Part shown: positions 34,224 through 43,304 of the stretch, piece after piece
Layout of the letters: each line of letters begins with the position of its first letter
How positions within the stretch are numbered: position 1 is the first letter of the stretch
Source: Bacteroidales bacterium
GTDB lineage: Bacteria; Bacteroidota; Bacteroidia; Bacteroidales; VadinHA17
NCBI GenBank assembly: GCA_029974835.1
Contig: JARKQN010000127.1
Coordinates: 39,578 to 103,577 of the forward strand
Direction: 5' to 3'
DNA length: 64,000 bases
Made by a program: the position numbers and the translations under genes
The notes under the pieces: generated by a model
Told to the model about the DNA's origin: nothing
Databases searched by the model: none
The model's input: the letters and a program-made list of their open reading frames with translations, nothing else

Positions 34224-34613
34224 TTAAGCCGAGCCGTAAAATCTTTCAATATCCCTTCTCTCCTTTTTTGTGGGTCTTCCTGCTCCGGCCGGTCTGAAAC
34301 CGGTTTTAACCGAAGATGAAACCAGGAGCTTATTTTTCTCTTCCTCAGGAGTGATGTCTTTGATGAAATCACCCGCCTGTTTTGCCGACACTCTTGCGGC
34401 CAGAGGTTTTAACACTTCAAATACAAGTGTGGCAGGAGGTTTACGGAGTTTAATTATATCATTAACCGCAACGGTACGGGAAGGTTTTGCAGTAATATTG
34501 TTTACTGATACCCTTCCTTTTCTGCAGGCTTCGGAGGCGCTGCTTCTGGTCCTGAATATTCTTGCGGCCCACAGGAACTTGTCGATTCTTATATTTTCGG
34601 ATGACTTAGCCAT
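34224..34613 (-). CDS. hslR: S4-domain RNA-binding protein, Hsp15-like
   Basis: 129 residues. S4 domain at about 8-70: IRIDKFLWAARIFRTRSSASEACRKGRVSVN and VNDIIKLRKPP (part quoted), as in HslR/Hsp15, which binds 50S subunits carrying stalled nascent chains. C-terminal basic tail has PTKKERRDIERFYG, also found in the family. It follows pth by 18 bp on the same strand, fitting a ribosome-quality context (pth, rplY upstream). Confidence 0.9.
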   Translation of the reverse strand: MAKSSENIRIDKFLWAARIFRTRSSASEACRKGRVSVNNITAKPSRTVAVNDIIKLRKPPATLVFEVLKPLAARVSAKQAGDFIKDITPEEEKNKLLVSSSVKTGFRPAGAGRPTKKERRDIERFYGSA

Positions 34614-34631
34614 TCTGAAGGCCGGCCGTTT

Positions 34632-35228
34632 TCAGTTGTTGGTTGCGGGAGGTTTATTTTCGTTTTCCCTCCTGTTGTATTTTGTCATTGTAAGTTCTGT
34701 ACCGGCCAGGACAAAAGATTTTATCATCTCGCACACGAGGGAGATTTTGTCTTTGATCAGATCGAGTTCCTCTCCGGTCCATTCGCCAAGGACGTAATCA
34801 ACCTGACGGCCTCTGCTGAAGGAATTTCCGATACCGAAGCGTATCCTTGCATAGTTGTTTGTTCCGAGCGATGCATTGATACTGGCGAGTCCGTTATGTC
34901 CGCCGTCACTTCCTTTGGGCCGCATCCTGATTGTTCCTGCCGGAAGGGCTATATCGTCAACTATCACCAGCAGGTTTGAAAGTTCTATCTTTTCCCTGGT
35001 AAGCCAGTATGAAACGGCGTTGCCGCTCAGGTTCATATAAGTTGAGGGTTTAAGCAAGATCACCTTTCTGCCTTTCAGGTTAAATGAACAGACCGAGCCG
35101 TAACGTTTATCGGTAAAAGTCAGCTTTTCACCGGCTGCAAAGGCATCAAGGATCATAAATCCGGCATTATGCCGGGTATTTGCGTATTCTTCGCCAATGT
35201 TCCCGAGTCCTGCAATCAGATATTTCAA
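34632..35228 (-). CDS. pth: Peptidyl-tRNA hydrolase
   Basis: Frees tRNA from peptidyl-tRNA dropped by ribosomes. 198 residues. Family motifs: AGLGNIGEEYANTRHNAGFM (catalytic His in TRHN), LLKPSTYMNLSG, and VVDDIALPAGTIRMRPKGSD then GGHNGLASI. Starts 9 bp after rplY and is followed by hslR, a usual order in this phylum. Confidence 0.97.
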   Translation of the reverse strand: MKYLIAGLGNIGEEYANTRHNAGFMILDAFAAGEKLTFTDKRYGSVCSFNLKGRKVILLKPSTYMNLSGNAVSYWLTREKIELSNLLVIVDDIALPAGTIRMRPKGSDGGHNGLASINASLGTNNYARIRFGIGNSFSRGRQVDYVLGEWTGEELDLIKDKISLVCEMIKSFVLAGTELTMTKYNRRENENKPPATNN

Positions 35229-35237
35229 ATCAGGGAA

Positions 35238-35870
35238 TTATTTTGCTTCTTCAGCAGCTTCACCGGCTTCAGCACCTTCTTCAGCAGCAGCTTCACCCTC
35301 AGCTCCGGTCTCTTCAGCCTTCTGGGCAACCCTCGATGTGGCTATGTTCACTACCATAAGCCTTTCAGGCTCCATAATGGTGACATTGTCGAGTTTTATT
35401 TCGCCGGCCTTAACCGAATCGTGGATGTTAAGATTTGTAATGTCAATCGTAATATGCTCCGGAAGGTCTTTGATTAATCCTTTGACTTTCAGATATCTTT
35501 TGCCGATTTTAAGCTTGCCTCCGGCTTTTATACCTTCGGAGTCGCCCGTCACCTTAACCGGAAGGGCGATTGTTACAGGCTTTTCCTCATGCAGTTCGAC
35601 AAAATCGGCATGGATGATTTTATCATTGACCGGATGAAACTGAATCTCTTTTAATATGCTTTTAAATGTTTTTCCGTCGATGTTAAGGTTAACGAGGTGT
35701 ACATCATCGGTATAAACAAGCTTCAGGAAGCTGTTTTCGTGGGTTGAAAAATGAATATTTCCGCTTCCTCCGTACAGAACACAGGGCACATGATTTGCTT
35801 TTCTGATCTTAACGGCATCTTTCTTACCCAATTCTTTTCTCTGCGAACCAATAATTTCTAAAGTTTTCAT
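35238..35870 (-). CDS. rplY: 50S ribosomal protein L25 (CTC family)
   Basis: 5S rRNA-binding protein of the CTC (long L25) family. 210 residues: L25 domain (about 1-90; IIGSQRKELGKKDAVKIRKA and HVPCVLYGG), TL5-like C-terminal beta domain (about 95-185), and a strongly acidic Glu/Ala tail (about 186-210). A promoter with near-perfect boxes lies about 75 bases upstream and reaches into the prs stop. Leads into pth. Confidence 0.95.
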   Translation of the reverse strand: MKTLEIIGSQRKELGKKDAVKIRKANHVPCVLYGGSGNIHFSTHENSFLKLVYTDDVHLVNLNIDGKTFKSILKEIQFHPVNDKIIHADFVELHEEKPVTIALPVKVTGDSEGIKAGGKLKIGKRYLKVKGLIKDLPEHITIDITNLNIHDSVKAGEIKLDNVTIMEPERLMVVNIATSRVAQKAEETGAEGEAAAEEGAEAGEAAEEAK

Positions 35871-35946
35871 TTAATTTAAGTTGTTGTGCTACTCAATCCC
35901 GCCGTGCGGAATCCCATTACACGTTAGACATTTTTAAATTGGCGCG

Positions 35947-35977
35947 CAAATTTAAACAAAAGCGGTCAAAAAACAAA
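35947..35977 (-). promoter_or_regulatory. rplY promoter, overlapping the 3' end of prs
   Basis: On the minus strand: TTTG, a 19-base spacer and TAAATTTG (35947-35954), a perfect consensus in both boxes. The -33 box lies inside the last codons of prs. The start near 35940 gives a leader of about 70 bases that holds a CCGC/GCGG mini-hairpin flanked by GGGATT direct repeats (about 35897-35922), a possible regulatory leader for L25. Confidence 0.8.
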
Positions 35978-36904
35978 ATTGGTGCTGATCGACTGGTTAG
36001 TTGTGACGGCGTAAATGGTATTGGCAAATATTTTGGCTATGGAGAGCACCTTAATCTTCGGGGATGTGTTTTTGAACGGCATTGAATCTGTAACGACGAG
36101 TTCCTCGAGAGGAGAATTGTTTATCCTTTCAACGGCGTTTCCTGAAAGTACGGGGTGGGTAGCAAAAGCCCTTATGCTCCTGGCACCTTTTTCCTTCATC
36201 ATCTGGGCTGCCAGTACCAGTGAGCTCGAGGTATCCACCATATCGTCGATAATGACCACGTTCCGGTCTTCGACATCCCCGATAATTGACATTTCCTCCA
36301 CTATGTTGGGTTTCTTTCTCAGTTTATAGCAGAGAACCAGTTCGGCCTGAAGGTTGCGGGCATAGGCGTTCGCCCTTTTTGAGCCTCCCATATCAGGTGC
36401 GGAAACTACCAGGTTATCGAGGTTCAGTGAAGAGATATATGGTGCAAAAATGGCCGAACCGTACAGGTGGTCGACCGGAACGTTGAAGAAGCCCTGTATC
36501 TGGTCGGCATGAAGATCCATGGTGATAACCCTGTCGACACCTGCAGCTGACAACAGGTCGGCCGTAAGTTTTGATCCTATTGATACCCTTGGCCGGTCTT
36601 TCCTGTCCTGTCTTGCAAACCCGTAATACGGGATAACTGCAATAACCTTATAGGCCGAGGCCCGTTTGGCGGCATCGATCATCAGCAGCAGTTCGAGAAG
36701 ATTCTCGGCGGGAGGATTTGTTGACTGGACAATAAAAACCATGCATCCTCTTACAGATTCGTCGAAGCAGGGCTGAAATTCACCATCGCTGAAAACGGTT
36801 ACCGAACTTTTCCCCAGTTCCATGCCCAGTTCACCGGCAATCTTTGTGGCCAGTTCAGTGGTGGCTCTGCAGGAGAAAATCTTCATGGGGGCTCTTCCAA
36901 ACAT
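35966..36904 (-). CDS. prs: Ribose-phosphate pyrophosphokinase
   Basis: Makes PRPP from ribose-5-phosphate and ATP for nucleotide, His and Trp synthesis. 312 residues, normal. ATP site: RQDRKDRPRVSIGSKLTADL (about 105-124); metal site: DLHADQIQGFF; PRPP loop: VVIIDDMVDTSSSLV, where the usual Gly after DT reads Ser. The change keeps the acidic residues, so activity is expected. Its own promoter lies upstream within the end of engB. Confidence 0.96.
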   Translation of the reverse strand: MFGRAPMKIFSCRATTELATKIAGELGMELGKSSVTVFSDGEFQPCFDESVRGCMVFIVQSTNPPAENLLELLLMIDAAKRASAYKVIAVIPYYGFARQDRKDRPRVSIGSKLTADLLSAAGVDRVITMDLHADQIQGFFNVPVDHLYGSAIFAPYISSLNLDNLVVSAPDMGGSKRANAYARNLQAELVLCYKLRKKPNIVEEMSIIGDVEDRNVVIIDDMVDTSSSLVLAAQMMKEKGARSIRAFATHPVLSGNAVERINNSPLEELVVTDSMPFKNTSPKIKVLSIAKIFANTIYAVTTNQSISTNFVF

Positions 36905-36945
36905 CTTGTAAATTTTTATAGGTTATTGCCAGAACTCTGTACCTG

Positions 36946-36976
36946 CAAATGTAAAAAATCAATCAGTATTCATAAA
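36946..36976 (-). promoter_or_regulatory. prs promoter
   Basis: On the minus strand: TTTA, a 19-base spacer and TACATTTG (36946-36953, exact TAnnTTTG). The -33 side overlaps the engB stop region. Start near 36940, leader about 35 bases. Confidence 0.7.
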
Positions 36977-37578
36977 TTTTTTCTGAATTTTGCCGCCAGA
37001 TCCTCAATAAAATCCAGAAGTTCCTCTCTTCCTGTTTTTTGCACCGCTGAGGTCACAAATGTTACAGGGCACTCTTCCCACCTTTCAAGCATAATTTTAT
37101 TATAGGCTGAAATATTTTTTTCCTGAGCCTGCCCGGAAATCTTATCTGCTTTTGTGAATACCCTTGCAAACGGGATATTTTTCAGGCCGAGCATTTCCAT
37201 GAATTCCAGGTCATGTTTCTGGGGACTGATCCTTATGTCCACAAGCACAAATACACACATCAGGCTGGATCTTTTAAGAATATAGTTTTCAATCTCCCTT
37301 TTCCATGTTTTACGGTCCGATGCAGAGGTTTTTGCATAGCCGTAACCCGGGAGGTCCGCAAGGTACCAGGTGTCATTGATGAGGAAATGATTTATTGTGC
37401 GTGTCTTGCCCGGTGTCTGGGAGATAAGCGCCAGCCTTTTTCTGCCGGTGAGCATATTAATAAGTGAAGATTTGCCGACATTGGATCTGCCGGCAAATGC
37501 AAACTCGGGCAATGCGGGAGGTGGACAGCCGGACAGACCGGGACTGCTTGAGATATATCTTGCTGTCCTTATTGTCAT
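36970..37578 (-). CDS. engB: Ribosome biogenesis GTPase YsxC/EngB
   Basis: Essential circularly ordinary GTPase needed for 50S assembly. 202 residues: G1 GRSNVGKSSL (about 30-39), G2 with TPGKTRTINHF, G3 LADLPGYGYA, G4 FTKADKI, G5 TSAV. All intact. Stands 36 bp after the upstream YwqK-like lipoprotein gene and is followed by prs with its own promoter. Confidence 0.96.
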   Translation of the reverse strand: MTIRTARYISSSPGLSGCPPPALPEFAFAGRSNVGKSSLINMLTGRKRLALISQTPGKTRTINHFLINDTWYLADLPGYGYAKTSASDRKTWKREIENYILKRSSLMCVFVLVDIRISPQKHDLEFMEMLGLKNIPFARVFTKADKISGQAQEKNISAYNKIMLERWEECPVTFVTSAVQKTGREELLDFIEDLAAKFRKNL

Positions 37579-37614
37579 TATCTTTTAACCTCCGGTGCTG
37601 ATTCTTTAAAGAGT

Positions 37615-38376
37615 CTATTTAAGGTCGTTATAGGGAAGGTCGATTTTTCTGTATTCAAGAAGCCTGTTTCCGAGGGGAGTTAATATCTCCGCGATTACCT
37701 CCACATAATTCTGTGCCGGGTCTGCCGTTTTACGAAGAAGAATAACCCCTGTGTAATCCGAATCGTTGATTTTTGCAACAGCCTTGGGATTAAAGAGTCC
37801 GTTCTGATATCCGCCGCGGTAAAAATTTGCTTTTACATCCTTTTTGTTCAGGCTTAATTTAATGGTATATGTGCCGTTTTGTTTGTAATTGTCGGAAGTT
37901 TCAACCACAAGGGATGCATAATCGGTAATAGGAGTGCCGTCGCTTTTAAACTCCTCAAGGTATGGCTTCCTCAGTCCGTCAACGAATTCGAGCTTTGCCC
38001 TTATCCTGCCCGATTTATAATATTGTATCTGAACCCCGTGCATGGTATCTCTTCTGAAGGGTGTCTTGCGGAATACCCTCATGCCGTCTTCATAGTACAT
38101 TACTGCCGTATCTTCCTTCACACCGTTGTTGTACCAGAAGGTCTGGTATAGTTTTCCGGTTGCGTAATAGGTTTTGGTCAGCCCGTGCCTCACCCCGTTT
38201 CTGAAGGTGACCTCCGAGGAGAGTATATTTCCGCTGTAGTATCTTTTAATTGTGTCAGGAGCAGCCTGTTCTTCCGGTTCAGCTTCCTGGCCGCCTTTAC
38301 TGCCTGTCCTGCTGAGGCATGAAATAACAAAGAAGAGGGGCAGCAATGCAACAATTAATAATGTGTTTTTTTTCAT
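37615..38376 (-). CDS. YwqK/MORN-like lipoprotein
   Basis: 253 residues with a lipobox (LLPLFFVISC, Cys about 20). The mature part repeats the MORN/YwqK wording: YYSGNILSSEVTFRNGVRHG, then YYATGKLYQTFWYNNGVKE, YYEDGMRVFRK, YYKSGRIRAKLEFVDG (each quoted in part). Databases often call such proteins antitoxins by family name, but nothing here suggests a toxin partner. Overlaps manA by 4 bases (ATGA), so co-translated. Function unknown. Confidence 0.8.
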   Translation of the reverse strand: MKKNTLLIVALLPLFFVISCLSRTGSKGGQEAEPEEQAAPDTIKRYYSGNILSSEVTFRNGVRHGLTKTYYATGKLYQTFWYNNGVKEDTAVMYYEDGMRVFRKTPFRRDTMHGVQIQYYKSGRIRAKLEFVDGLRKPYLEEFKSDGTPITDYASLVVETSDNYKQNGTYTIKLSLNKKDVKANFYRGGYQNGLFNPKAVAKINDSDYTGVILLRKTADPAQNYVEVIAEILTPLGNRLLEYRKIDLPYNDLK

Positions 38377-39374
38377 GATATGTCGTTTTCAGTTTGTTTA
38401 ATAAACACCTCCAGAATATCTGCCCGTGGTTCACCGGTAAGAATCACATTATCAATGGCGGCAGGAAGCAGAATGGTCTCGCCCTTCACCGCACTCTCCT
38501 TTCCTTCTTCCCATAAAAGCGAGAATCTGCCTTCGGTGCAGATAAAAATCACGAACGAATCAATCATTCCGTAATTTTTTTTCAGGGCCCCTTCGAGCCT
38601 GATAAAATTTGTGACAAAATACTCGCAATTGACCAGGTTTACCGTTTCATCAGCGACCGGCACTTTATGTATTACGGCAGGCCCTGCTGCATTGTAATCT
38701 GTAGCGGCGAGGGCATCCTCTATATGAAGTTCCCTTGAATTGCCGTTGGAATCTTTTCTGTTCCAGTCGTATAGCCTGTAGGTGATGTCTGATGTCTGCT
38801 GAATCTCAACGAGAGTTATTCCGCCTCCGATAGCATGTACTCTTCCGGCCGGTGTGAAGAAAACGTCGCCCTTTTTCGGATAATCGGCATTAAGCAATGA
38901 CGGGAGGGAATCATCAGAAAGAGCTTTGCGTACAGCATCCATTGTTACCGGTTGTCTGAAACCGCTGTAAATTTTTGATCCCGGTCTGGCTTCAAGTATA
39001 TACCACATCTCTGTCTTGCCCATTGAACCGTGCTTCTCCATGGCAGTGTTATCATCGGGGTGAACCTGCACGGAAAGATCGGAGGAGGCTTCAATGAATT
39101 TTATAAGAAGCGGGAATTCGTTGCCGTATTTTTCATATACATGTTCTCCGGTGAGGTCGTCCATATAGACTTCCGTGATCTCGGCGATGTTATTTCCTTC
39201 GAGGAAGCCGTTTGATACAACCGACAGGTTGTTTTCGACTGCCGAAATTTCCCAGCTTTCGCCTATCAGGCCGGCAGACCCCTGTTTCTTGCCGTACTCA
39301 TTTGCAAGAACAGAACCGCCCCAGATTTTTTCTTTAATTATCGGCTCGAATTTTAAAGGATATAATTTAGTCAT
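38373..39374 (-). CDS. manA: Class I mannose-6-phosphate isomerase
   Basis: Interconverts fructose-6-phosphate and mannose-6-phosphate for cell-surface sugar precursors. 333 residues, the short Bacteroidota/Firmicutes form. Motifs: PLKFEPIIKEKIWGG at the N-terminus; zinc ligands in VQVHPDD and in FFTPAGRVHAIGGGITLVEIQ; SDITYRLYDWNR. C-terminal beta-barrel is present. Divergent from udk and overlapping the downstream lipoprotein by 4 bases. Confidence 0.94.
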   Translation of the reverse strand: MTKLYPLKFEPIIKEKIWGGSVLANEYGKKQGSAGLIGESWEISAVENNLSVVSNGFLEGNNIAEITEVYMDDLTGEHVYEKYGNEFPLLIKFIEASSDLSVQVHPDDNTAMEKHGSMGKTEMWYILEARPGSKIYSGFRQPVTMDAVRKALSDDSLPSLLNADYPKKGDVFFTPAGRVHAIGGGITLVEIQQTSDITYRLYDWNRKDSNGNSRELHIEDALAATDYNAAGPAVIHKVPVADETVNLVNCEYFVTNFIRLEGALKKNYGMIDSFVIFICTEGRFSLLWEEGKESAVKGETILLPAAIDNVILTGEPRADILEVFIKQTENDIS

Positions 39375-39406
39375 TTACGGCATTTATTCATTCTACAGGA
39401 GCCCTG

Positions 39407-39438
39407 TTTTATATGGTCGTGATTTATTTTTATTTTTG
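39407..39438 (+). promoter_or_regulatory. udk promoter
   Basis: TATTTTTG at 39431-39438, exact -7 consensus, with TTTT 20 bases upstream. Start near 39444, leader of about 27 bases. Confidence 0.6.
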
Positions 39439-39470
39439 ACAACGGATATCTGTTACAAAAATATAAAAAT

Positions 39471-40079
39471 ATGCTGATTGTAGGAATCGCCGGCGGAACT
39501 GGTTCGGGAAAAACGACAGTAGTCAGGAAGATAGTGGATGAGTTTAAAAACAGTGAGGTTATCGTCCTGCCGCAGGATGCTTATTACCGCGATAACAGTC
39601 ATCTGCCACTTGAAGAGAGGCAGAAAATCAATTTTGACCATCCCGATTCGGTGGAATTTCCACTTCTAATAGAACATCTTAACAGGCTGAGGGCAGGTGA
39701 AAGCATAGAAATGCCGGTTTATTCATACATTACATGTGTCAGGTCGAAGGAGACTATCCCCGTCTCTCCGGCCGGGGTGATAATTGTCGAGGGAATACTG
39801 GTTCTGGCCGATCCCGCCCTCAGGTCGCTCTTTGATATCAAGGTTTTCGTTGATGCGGATGCCGACGACCGGCTCGGAAGGGTTATAATGAGGGATATTG
39901 CCGAACGCGGAAGATCAGTTGTTAAGGTGCTTGAAAGATACCACGAGACAGTCAAGCCTTCGCACCTTCAGTTTATTGAGCCATCCAAGAGATACGCGGA
40001 TATAATTATACCCGGGGGCGGTGAGAACCTTGTCGGAATCGGGGTCCTGATTTCAATGATGCGTCAGCACATGACTTAA
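39471..40079 (+). CDS. udk: Uridine kinase
   Basis: Phosphorylates uridine and cytidine in pyrimidine salvage. 202 residues. Walker A GIAGGTGSGKTT (about 4-15), LPQDAYYRD and NFDHPDSVEFPLL for nucleoside binding, IIVEGILVLADP (about 104-115), RDIAERGRS. Followed by an exonuclease gene 11 bp later, likely one transcript. Confidence 0.96.
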   Translation: MLIVGIAGGTGSGKTTVVRKIVDEFKNSEVIVLPQDAYYRDNSHLPLEERQKINFDHPDSVEFPLLIEHLNRLRAGESIEMPVYSYITCVRSKETIPVSPAGVIIVEGILVLADPALRSLFDIKVFVDADADDRLGRVIMRDIAERGRSVVKVLERYHETVKPSHLQFIEPSKRYADIIIPGGGENLVGIGVLISMMRQHMT

Positions 40080-40090
40080 AACGGATAATT

Positions 40091-40816
40091 ATGCTCGATA
40101 CTTACAAGCCGGAAAACATTTTATTCCTTGACATTGAGACAGTGCCATCTGCACCTGAGTTTTCAGCACTCAGCCCCCGGATGCAGATGCTGTGGGAAAA
40201 GAAGTCTGCCACTTTCAGAAACCCAGGGCAGGACGCCGCCGAGGTTTACCAGAGAGCCGGGATATTTGCAGAGTTCGGGAAAATCATCTGTATATCGGTG
40301 GGGATAATCACGGAAAGAGAACCTTTCAGTTTCAGGCTGAAATCATTCTTCGGCGATGACGAAAAGACTATCCTGAAAGATTTTTCGGCATCACTCGGCA
40401 AATTTGCTTCAGGCCGCGACATCACCCTTTGCGCACATAACGGCAAGGAGTTTGACTATCCTTACATGGCAAGAAGAATGATCGTAAACGGTGTACCGTT
40501 GCCTCCAATACTCGATAACGCAGGAAAGAAACCCTGGGAGGTGAAACTTCTCGACACCATGGAGCTATGGAAGTTCGGGGATCATAAAAACTATACCTCG
40601 CTTGAAACCCTGTCGGCAATACTGGGAATCGAATCACCCAAGGATGACATTGACGGCAGCATGGTGGCCGGCATCTACTGGAACGATCATGACCTTCAGA
40701 GGATTGTGAAGTACTGCGAAAAGGATGTTCTGTGTGTTGCACGGATACTGCTGAGATTTATGAACTACCCTTCAGGTGTGGACCCCGGGAAGATAGAATC
40801 CGTAACGGTTATATGA
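40091..40816 (+). CDS. DEDDy-type 3'-5' exonuclease (PolB-exonuclease-like)
   Basis: 241 residues. Exo I is ILFLDIETVPSAP (Asp, Glu), Exo II ITLCAHNGKEFDYPYMAR, Exo III VKYCEKDVL (Tyr-x3-Asp), so all four acidic residues and the Tyr of DEDDy exonucleases are present. This stand-alone DnaQ-like/PolB-exonuclease-like group is common in Bacteroidota; its substrate is unknown. Linked to udk, which hints at nucleotide or RNA turnover, no more. Confidence 0.88.
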   Translation: MLDTYKPENILFLDIETVPSAPEFSALSPRMQMLWEKKSATFRNPGQDAAEVYQRAGIFAEFGKIICISVGIITEREPFSFRLKSFFGDDEKTILKDFSASLGKFASGRDITLCAHNGKEFDYPYMARRMIVNGVPLPPILDNAGKKPWEVKLLDTMELWKFGDHKNYTSLETLSAILGIESPKDDIDGSMVAGIYWNDHDLQRIVKYCEKDVLCVARILLRFMNYPSGVDPGKIESVTVI

Positions 40817-40877
40817 TTAATACTCACCCCTCCGGGCAAAAAGATTCGGTTGGTGGTACGGGTTGAAAAAGGAAAAC

Positions 40878-41594
40878 TCAGGCAGTCAGCAGACGCTTGT
40901 ACATCATTATGGTATTTTCCAGACCATAGTATAATGCATCTGAGATTAATGCATGGCCTATTGACACCTCGGCAAGGAAGGGGATACACTCTGAAAAATA
41001 CCCAAGGTTTTCGAGGCTCAGATCATGACCCGCATTCACTCCAAGCCCCAGATCCCTGGCAGCTTCGGCGACTCTTACATAAGGTTCGACAGCCTTTTCC
41101 CTGCCGGCAGGGTAGAGCCTGGCATAGGGCTCGGTATATAATTCAACCCTGTCGGCCCCCGATAATGCCGCGTATTCCGCTGCAACAGCATCGGCATCAA
41201 TAAAGATGGATGTTCTGATGCCTGCCTCCCTGAACATGGCAACCTTCTCCTTAAGGAAAGCGAGATGCCTGCGGGTATCCCAGCCTGAATTTGAGGTTAT
41301 GGCGTCGTGGGCATCAGGAACAAGTGTAACCTGGTGAGGTTTTACCTCAAGTACCAGTCCGGTGAACCTCTCCCCGGGGTTGCCTTCAATATTAAATTCG
41401 GTGGTAATAACGGGTTTAATTTCGTAAACATCCGAATACCTTATATGCCTCTCATCGGGACGTGGATGCACGGTGATTCCATCGGCCCCGAATTTCTGGC
41501 AGTTAATGGCTGCCAGCTTTACATCAGGGATGTTTCCTCCGCGGGCATTCCTGATTGTTGCTATTTTGTTGATATTTACACTTAACTTTGTCAT
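40878..41594 (-). CDS. pdxJ: Pyridoxine 5'-phosphate synthase
   Basis: Makes pyridoxine 5'-phosphate from 1-deoxy-xylulose-5-phosphate and 3-amino-1-hydroxyacetone phosphate (DXP-dependent B6 route). 238 residues. Family wording: [33 protein letters not shown], and [17 protein letters not shown]. All key His and Glu positions are where expected. Divergent from the CBS protein gene; converges with the exonuclease. Confidence 0.95.
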   Translation of the reverse strand: MTKLSVNINKIATIRNARGGNIPDVKLAAINCQKFGADGITVHPRPDERHIRYSDVYEIKPVITTEFNIEGNPGERFTGLVLEVKPHQVTLVPDAHDAITSNSGWDTRRHLAFLKEKVAMFREAGIRTSIFIDADAVAAEYAALSGADRVELYTEPYARLYPAGREKAVEPYVRVAEAARDLGLGVNAGHDLSLENLGYFSECIPFLAEVSIGHALISDALYYGLENTIMMYKRLLTA

Positions 41595-41622
41595 TATAAT
41601 GGGCCGTTAAATTATTTCGGTG

Positions 41623-41630
41623 CAAAATTA
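41623..41630 (-). promoter_or_regulatory. pdxJ promoter (-7 box)
   Basis: TAATTTTG on the minus strand matches TAnnTTTG exactly, 29 bases before the pdxJ ATG. No clear -33 box. Confidence 0.5.
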
Positions 41631-41690
41631 TAATAATGGCACTTTTTTTCGCTATTTTGGTTGACAATTAAGATAATCCGGTTTCGAATA

Positions 41691-42356
41691 ATGCAGGCAA
41701 AAGACCTTATATCAGAAATAATTCCGTCGCTGAAGACCTCCGACACAGGGCAGACTGCCCTTAACTGGATGGAGATTTTCAGAATTTCCCATCTCCCGAT
41801 TGTAAATAATCTGGATTTCCTCGGGCTCATTTCGGATGCAGACATATACGACATGAACCAGCCCGAGGAACCGATTGGAAACCACAAGCTTACGCTTTTC
41901 AAACCATACGTAACCGCCGGCCAGCACATCTTTGAAGTGATAGGACTGGTGTACAGGCTTAAGCTTACCGTCGTGCCGGTTCTTGACGAGAAGGGTCATT
42001 ACATGGGTGTGATAACTGTCAATGACCTGGTTATGCATATAGCCAGGTTTTCTTCGATGGAACAGCCGGGGGGTATTATAGTTCTTGAAATGCTGGAGAG
42101 AGATTATTCACTCTCCAGGATTGCACAGATTGTTGAAAGCAACAACATAAAGATACTCAGCATGTTTGTCACTTCTCCGCCGGAATCGACAAGACTGGAG
42201 GTGACACTTAAGCTTAATTCGGGAGATCTGACTTCAGTGATCAGGACTTTCGAAAGGTACGGGTATGAAGTGAGAAAATGGGTCTCGGAAGATGATTCGC
42301 TCGACCGTTTCTATGCCGAGAGGCTTGACATGCTGATTAAATATATGAATATCTGA
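41691..42356 (+). CDS. CBS-domain pair protein
   Basis: Likely nucleotide-sensing protein. 221 residues from ATG at 41691 (a TTG 30 bases earlier is open but gives no known start). Two CBS motifs (about 1-60 LISEIIPSLKTSDTGQTALNWME; about 70-135 VVPVLDEKGHYMGVITVNDLV), then an ACT-like C-terminal part (about 145-221; IARFSSME ... RTFERYGYEVRKWVSED). It starts the block CBS-nadK-DUF6089-uppS-bamA, an arrangement conserved in this phylum. Ligand unknown. Confidence 0.88.
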   Translation: MQAKDLISEIIPSLKTSDTGQTALNWMEIFRISHLPIVNNLDFLGLISDADIYDMNQPEEPIGNHKLTLFKPYVTAGQHIFEVIGLVYRLKLTVVPVLDEKGHYMGVITVNDLVMHIARFSSMEQPGGIIVLEMLERDYSLSRIAQIVESNNIKILSMFVTSPPESTRLEVTLKLNSGDLTSVIRTFERYGYEVRKWVSEDDSLDRFYAERLDMLIKYMNI

Positions 42357-42361
42357 TTCAG

Positions 42362-43240
42362 ATGCTTGGAAGTGTTGCAATATTCAGTTCAGGCTACAGC
42401 GAGCGGACGCTTAATGTAATCAGACATATTATTTCCGATTTCAGCCGTAAAGGCATCAGGCTCTTTGTTTACGACAAAACAGGGGATTATGTAAAACATG
42501 TTCCGGGCGGACAGGCGGAGGCTTTCTCTGATCCATCCGGCCTTACTGTCCGACCCGATCTTGTCCTGAGTGTTGGCGGAGACGGCACTTTTCTTGAAAC
42601 CATGATTCTGGCGAAACACCTGCATGTCCCCGTTGCAGGAATAAATACCGGGCGGCTGGGTTTTCTTGCAAATATTTACGAGGAGGAGATATGCCACTCG
42701 CTCGATATGCTTTATAATCTTGATTTCGATGTAGTTGAAAGATCCCTTCTCGTTGTAACCGAGCCGTCAGGCAAGTTCGGGGGCTATGATCCTACGGCAC
42801 TGAATGAGATCACCGTGCAGAAAGCGGGTCTGAGCATGATTACCATTACCCTGTTCAATAACGATGTTTATATAAACACATATCGTTCCGACGGACTTAT
42901 AATTTCCACAGCAACCGGATCGACGGCATATAACCTGAGTGCCGGAGGTCCTATCCTGCCGCCCGACAACAACAGCATAATTATAACGCCGATATCGGCC
43001 CATAATCTGACTGTCAGACCAATAGTCCTGCCTGGCACCGCCTGCCTGAAACTAATCATTGAAGGACGCACTTCAGAATATATTGCCACCTGCGATTACA
43101 GGGTGGAGAGATTCCCTTACAGCCAGCAGATGATGGTTAAACAGTCAGACGAAAAGTTAAAGACAGTGATGCTCAGAGGGCGCGATTTTTACAGTACTCT
43201 CAGGGATAAGCTTATGTGGGGCGCTGATAAAAGGAATTGA
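42362..43240 (+). CDS. nadK: NAD kinase
   Basis: Phosphorylates NAD to NADP. 292 residues. GGDGTFLETM (about 70-79, catalytic Asp), NTGRLGFLANIYEEE (about 97-111), NEITVQKAG, and ATGSTAYNLSAGGPILPPD are all present. Starts 5 bp after the CBS gene, so co-transcribed. Confidence 0.97.
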   Translation: MLGSVAIFSSGYSERTLNVIRHIISDFSRKGIRLFVYDKTGDYVKHVPGGQAEAFSDPSGLTVRPDLVLSVGGDGTFLETMILAKHLHVPVAGINTGRLGFLANIYEEEICHSLDMLYNLDFDVVERSLLVVTEPSGKFGGYDPTALNEITVQKAGLSMITITLFNNDVYINTYRSDGLIISTATGSTAYNLSAGGPILPPDNNSIIITPISAHNLTVRPIVLPGTACLKLIIEGRTSEYIATCDYRVERFPYSQQMMVKQSDEKLKTVMLRGRDFYSTLRDKLMWGADKRN

Positions 43241-43270
43241 ACAATTATTAACCGTTGTAATCGTTATTAT

Positions 43271-43278
43271 TATATTTG
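43271..43278 (+). promoter_or_regulatory. Promoter of the DUF6089-uppS-bamA group (-7 box)
   Basis: TATATTTG is an exact -7 match 27 bases before the ATG at 43305; it gives the envelope genes a start separate from nadK. The -33 box is not clear. Confidence 0.55.
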
Positions 43279-43304
43279 TATCAGAAATTTATAGAAATTC
43301 AGCT

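Noticed and set aside
37615..38376. A toxin-antitoxin system implied by the YwqK family label
   Set aside because: The protein is a lipoprotein with MORN-type repeats, overlaps manA and has no small toxin gene beside it.
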